Origin: Candidatus Atribacteria bacterium
Lineage (GTDB): Bacteria; Atribacterota; JS1; SB-45; 34-128
NCBI GenBank assembly: GCA_003451675.1
Contig: DMCY01000110.1
Coordinates: forward strand, 1 to 6,914
DNA: 6,914 nucleotides
Reading direction: 5' to 3'
Shown here piece after piece: positions 5,507-6,914 of this stretch. The notes beneath the pieces were generated by a model, which saw nothing but the letters and a program-made list of their open reading frames with translations, was not told the DNA's origin and did no database searches. Position 1 is the first letter of the stretch; every line of letters begins with the position of its first letter. A program made the translations under genes and the position numbers.

Positions 5507-5560
5507 AAGTTTTGAATTTTAAATTATGGTTTTGCGTTTTTCGATTTAAGTTTTTAGCTT
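5507..5560. repeat. Degenerate A-rich heptamer array, right arm, overlapping the end of folC
   Basis: Read on the minus strand, seven heptamers in register run from AGCTAAA and AACTTAA to ATTCAAA, ending with ACTT. The first units lie inside folC: they encode its terminal K-L-K-T and hold the TAA stop (5546-5548). With the left arm at 5361-5412 it could fold into a long imperfect hairpin. Confidence 0.75.
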
Positions 5561-6865
5561 GATTTTATTTTTAAAGTATCTCTTTGCTTCACCTACAGTA
5601 TATAGTGATCCGGTTATACATATTAGATCATCTTTTTTGGATTTCGATAAAGCACAGTTTATGGCCTGAGGAATATTTTCAGTAACTATTATTTTATTCT
5701 GATCTATATATTGTGCCGCTTCTTCAGCGATTTTCAGAGGATTAGTTGCCCGAGGGTTTTTTGCCTTAGTAGTAATAATTAAATCGGCGTTAGGCACTAA
5801 TATTTGTATCATCTTTTTGTAATCTTTGTCACCAAAAATAGCTAATACCAAAATAAGCCGGTGATAGGAAAATATCTCTTTTAGGGCATCTCGCACTACC
5901 TTTACTCCATTGGGATTGTGTGCCCCATCTAATACTAATGTAGGATTATTCCGAATGATTTCCAATCTCCCTGTCCATTTAACTTTTTCCAATCCGACCC
6001 TTATTGCTTTTTCAGTAATGTTTACTCCTCTAATTTTGAGTGCTTCTATGGCTGTAATAGCAGTAGCAGAATTGTCTGCTTGATGTCTGCCTAATAAGGG
6101 AGTATGAAGATTTTTATACTCATTATATATTCCTTTTAAATCGAATATTAGGCCCTTAATATCAGATTTTACTATTTTGTATATTATTTCTCTTCCTACG
6201 CTATAAATAAGGGAATTTTTCTCATCGGCTATTTTCTTGATCTCATTATAGGCCTCTTCATATTGGTTAGAGGATATTACAATCCCCTCCGGTTTAATAA
6301 TCCCTCCCTTTTCCCTGGCAATTTCTCCTAAACTGTTTCCTAATTTGTCCATATGATCATAATCGATATGAGTAATGATAGAAATTAAAGGTTCGCAAAC
6401 ATTTGTAGCATCTAATCTTCCACCTAATCCTACTTCTAAAACCAAAAAGTCTACCTGCTCTTCAAAAAAATAGAGAAAAGCCATAGAAGTTATAACTTCA
6501 AAGAAGGTGGGGTGACCGTAGGAAGGTGTATTGGCAACCTTTTCTATGTAAGGTTTGATTCTTTCTAATAGCTCACTTACTTTTTTTCTGTCTATTGGTT
6601 TACGATCAATTTCGATTCTTTCGGTAAAATCAACTAAGTGAGGAGAAGTATAGAGACCAACTTTATAACCATCAGATTGAAGAATTGAACTAATTAAAGA
6701 ACATGTTGACCCCTTTCCATTTGTCCCGGCAACATGAATTATTTTTAATTTTTTATGAGGTTCGCTTAAAAGATAAAGTAAATATTTTATGTTTTTCAAT
6801 CCTAATTTTATGCCATATTTAGTTAAATCATAAATATAATCTAATGCTTCTGAATAAGTTATCAC
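5546..6865 (-). CDS. folC: Bifunctional folylpolyglutamate synthase/dihydrofolate synthase family protein
   Basis: FolC adds glutamate to folates (and, in many bacteria, to dihydropteroate) in the cytoplasm, using ATP; it is a Mur-ligase relative. The 439-residue length is typical. Visible motifs are the P-loop HVAGTNGKGST (44-54), the folate-binding LYTSPHL (71-77), FFEVIT (121-126), LEVGLGGRLDATN (143-155), HIDYDH (166-171), IAREKGGII (182-190) with the lysine (186) that is carbamylated in the family, WTGRLE (297-302) and DGAHNPNG (313-320), followed by a C-terminal Rossmann-like domain ending ITGSLYTVGEAK. Whether it also has dihydrofolate synthase activity cannot be read from sequence. 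The start is GTG at 6865, with GAGG 5 nt upstream. An overlapping ATG at 6867 is out of frame and stops at once. The last codons and stop derive from a heptamer array. Confidence 0.94.
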   Translation of the reverse strand: MITYSEALDYIYDLTKYGIKLGLKNIKYLLYLLSEPHKKLKIIHVAGTNGKGSTCSLISSILQSDGYKVGLYTSPHLVDFTERIEIDRKPIDRKKVSELLERIKPYIEKVANTPSYGHPTFFEVITSMAFLYFFEEQVDFLVLEVGLGGRLDATNVCEPLISIITHIDYDHMDKLGNSLGEIAREKGGIIKPEGIVISSNQYEEAYNEIKKIADEKNSLIYSVGREIIYKIVKSDIKGLIFDLKGIYNEYKNLHTPLLGRHQADNSATAITAIEALKIRGVNITEKAIRVGLEKVKWTGRLEIIRNNPTLVLDGAHNPNGVKVVRDALKEIFSYHRLILVLAIFGDKDYKKMIQILVPNADLIITTKAKNPRATNPLKIAEEAAQYIDQNKIIVTENIPQAINCALSKSKKDDLICITGSLYTVGEAKRYFKNKIKLKT

Positions 6866-6870
6866 ATTTG

Positions 6871-6874
6871 CCTC
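6871..6874 (-). promoter_or_regulatory. Ribosome binding site of folC
   Basis: GAGG on the minus strand is followed by CAAAT and the GTG start. It is short, but the region beyond it is repeat array with no alternative in-frame start. Confidence 0.5.
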
Positions 6875-6914
6875 ACTATTTAGTTAGTTAGTTGGTTAGT
6901 TGGTTACTTAGTTA
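6875..6914. repeat. Tandem octamer array directly upstream of folC
   Basis: Read on the minus strand there are five 8-bp units starting TAAC (one TAAA), with tails TAAG, CAAC, CAAC, TAAC and TAGT, up to the window edge. It is the same family as 921-960 but opposite in orientation. It abuts the folC ribosome binding site, so the folC promoter must lie outside the window or within the array. Confidence 0.85.

Larger units (their letters stand above)
5200..5545. other. Gene-free spacer between folC and comEA
   Basis: From left to right it holds the comEA ribosome binding site and a probable promoter (5211-5259), an octamer array with a 24-bp tandem repeat (5278-5324), an 18-bp sequence shared with the holA end (5325-5342), and two inverted A-rich heptamer arrays (5361-5412 and 5507-5560) around a unique core of about 95 bp. 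Short open frames exist in the core (33 codons on +, 49 on -) but neither has gene-like support. I see no clear intrinsic terminator for folC. Confidence 0.8.

Noticed and set aside
5414..5515. 33-codon plus-strand frame in the folC-comEA spacer
   Set aside because: It has no ribosome binding site, the frame is also open upstream without a start, and it ends in a repeat arm. The protein-like sequence may be a gene relic, so it is kept only as part of a finding.

Overview
The window is AT-rich bacterial chromosome with five protein genes. All five are ordinary conserved bacterial genes: rpsT on the + strand, and folC, comEA, comEC and holA on the - strand. The order comEA-comEC-holA, with rpsT converging on holA, is the arrangement familiar from Firmicutes such as Bacillus subtilis and also seen in other bacteria. 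B. subtilis has the small genes comEB and yqzM in this neighbourhood, and they are absent here. Strong AT bias, AAGGAG-type ribosome binding sites and this synteny fit a low-GC Firmicute or an uncultured low-GC candidate phylum (Atribacterota-like lineages would be one guess). The window cannot settle the taxonomy.

Layout. 1-203 is repeats followed by a good sigma70-type promoter. 204-752 is rpsT, whose product has a normal ribosomal protein S20 core plus a histone-H1-like Lys/Ala/Pro tail as long as the core. 753-1131 is a gene-free spacer packed with REP-like hairpins and tandem 7-mer and 8-mer arrays. 1132-2145 (or 2163) is holA, 2165-4570 is comEC and 4558-5199 is comEA. These three are tightly packed or overlapping and are probably one operon read right to left from a promoter near 5229-5259. 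5200-5545 is a second repeat-filled spacer. 5546-6865 is folC, and 6875-6914 is another repeat array directly upstream of the folC ribosome binding site.

How the genes work together. ComEA (membrane-anchored DNA receptor) and ComEC (membrane channel with a metallo-beta-lactamase-like domain) are the core of natural DNA uptake. HolA is the delta subunit of the DNA polymerase III clamp loader. FolC makes folylpolyglutamate, and S20 binds 16S rRNA. Apart from ComEA and ComEC they share chromosomal neighbourhood rather than a pathway.

No new enzymatic or defence system is visible. The unusual content is (a) REP-like elements with a GTAG foot and variable but self-complementary cores, including one inverted BIME-like pair; (b) degenerate tandem arrays of period 7 or 8 in every sizeable spacer; (c) such arrays running into the ends of holA and folC and supplying their stop codons; and (d) the long, internally duplicated S20 tail.
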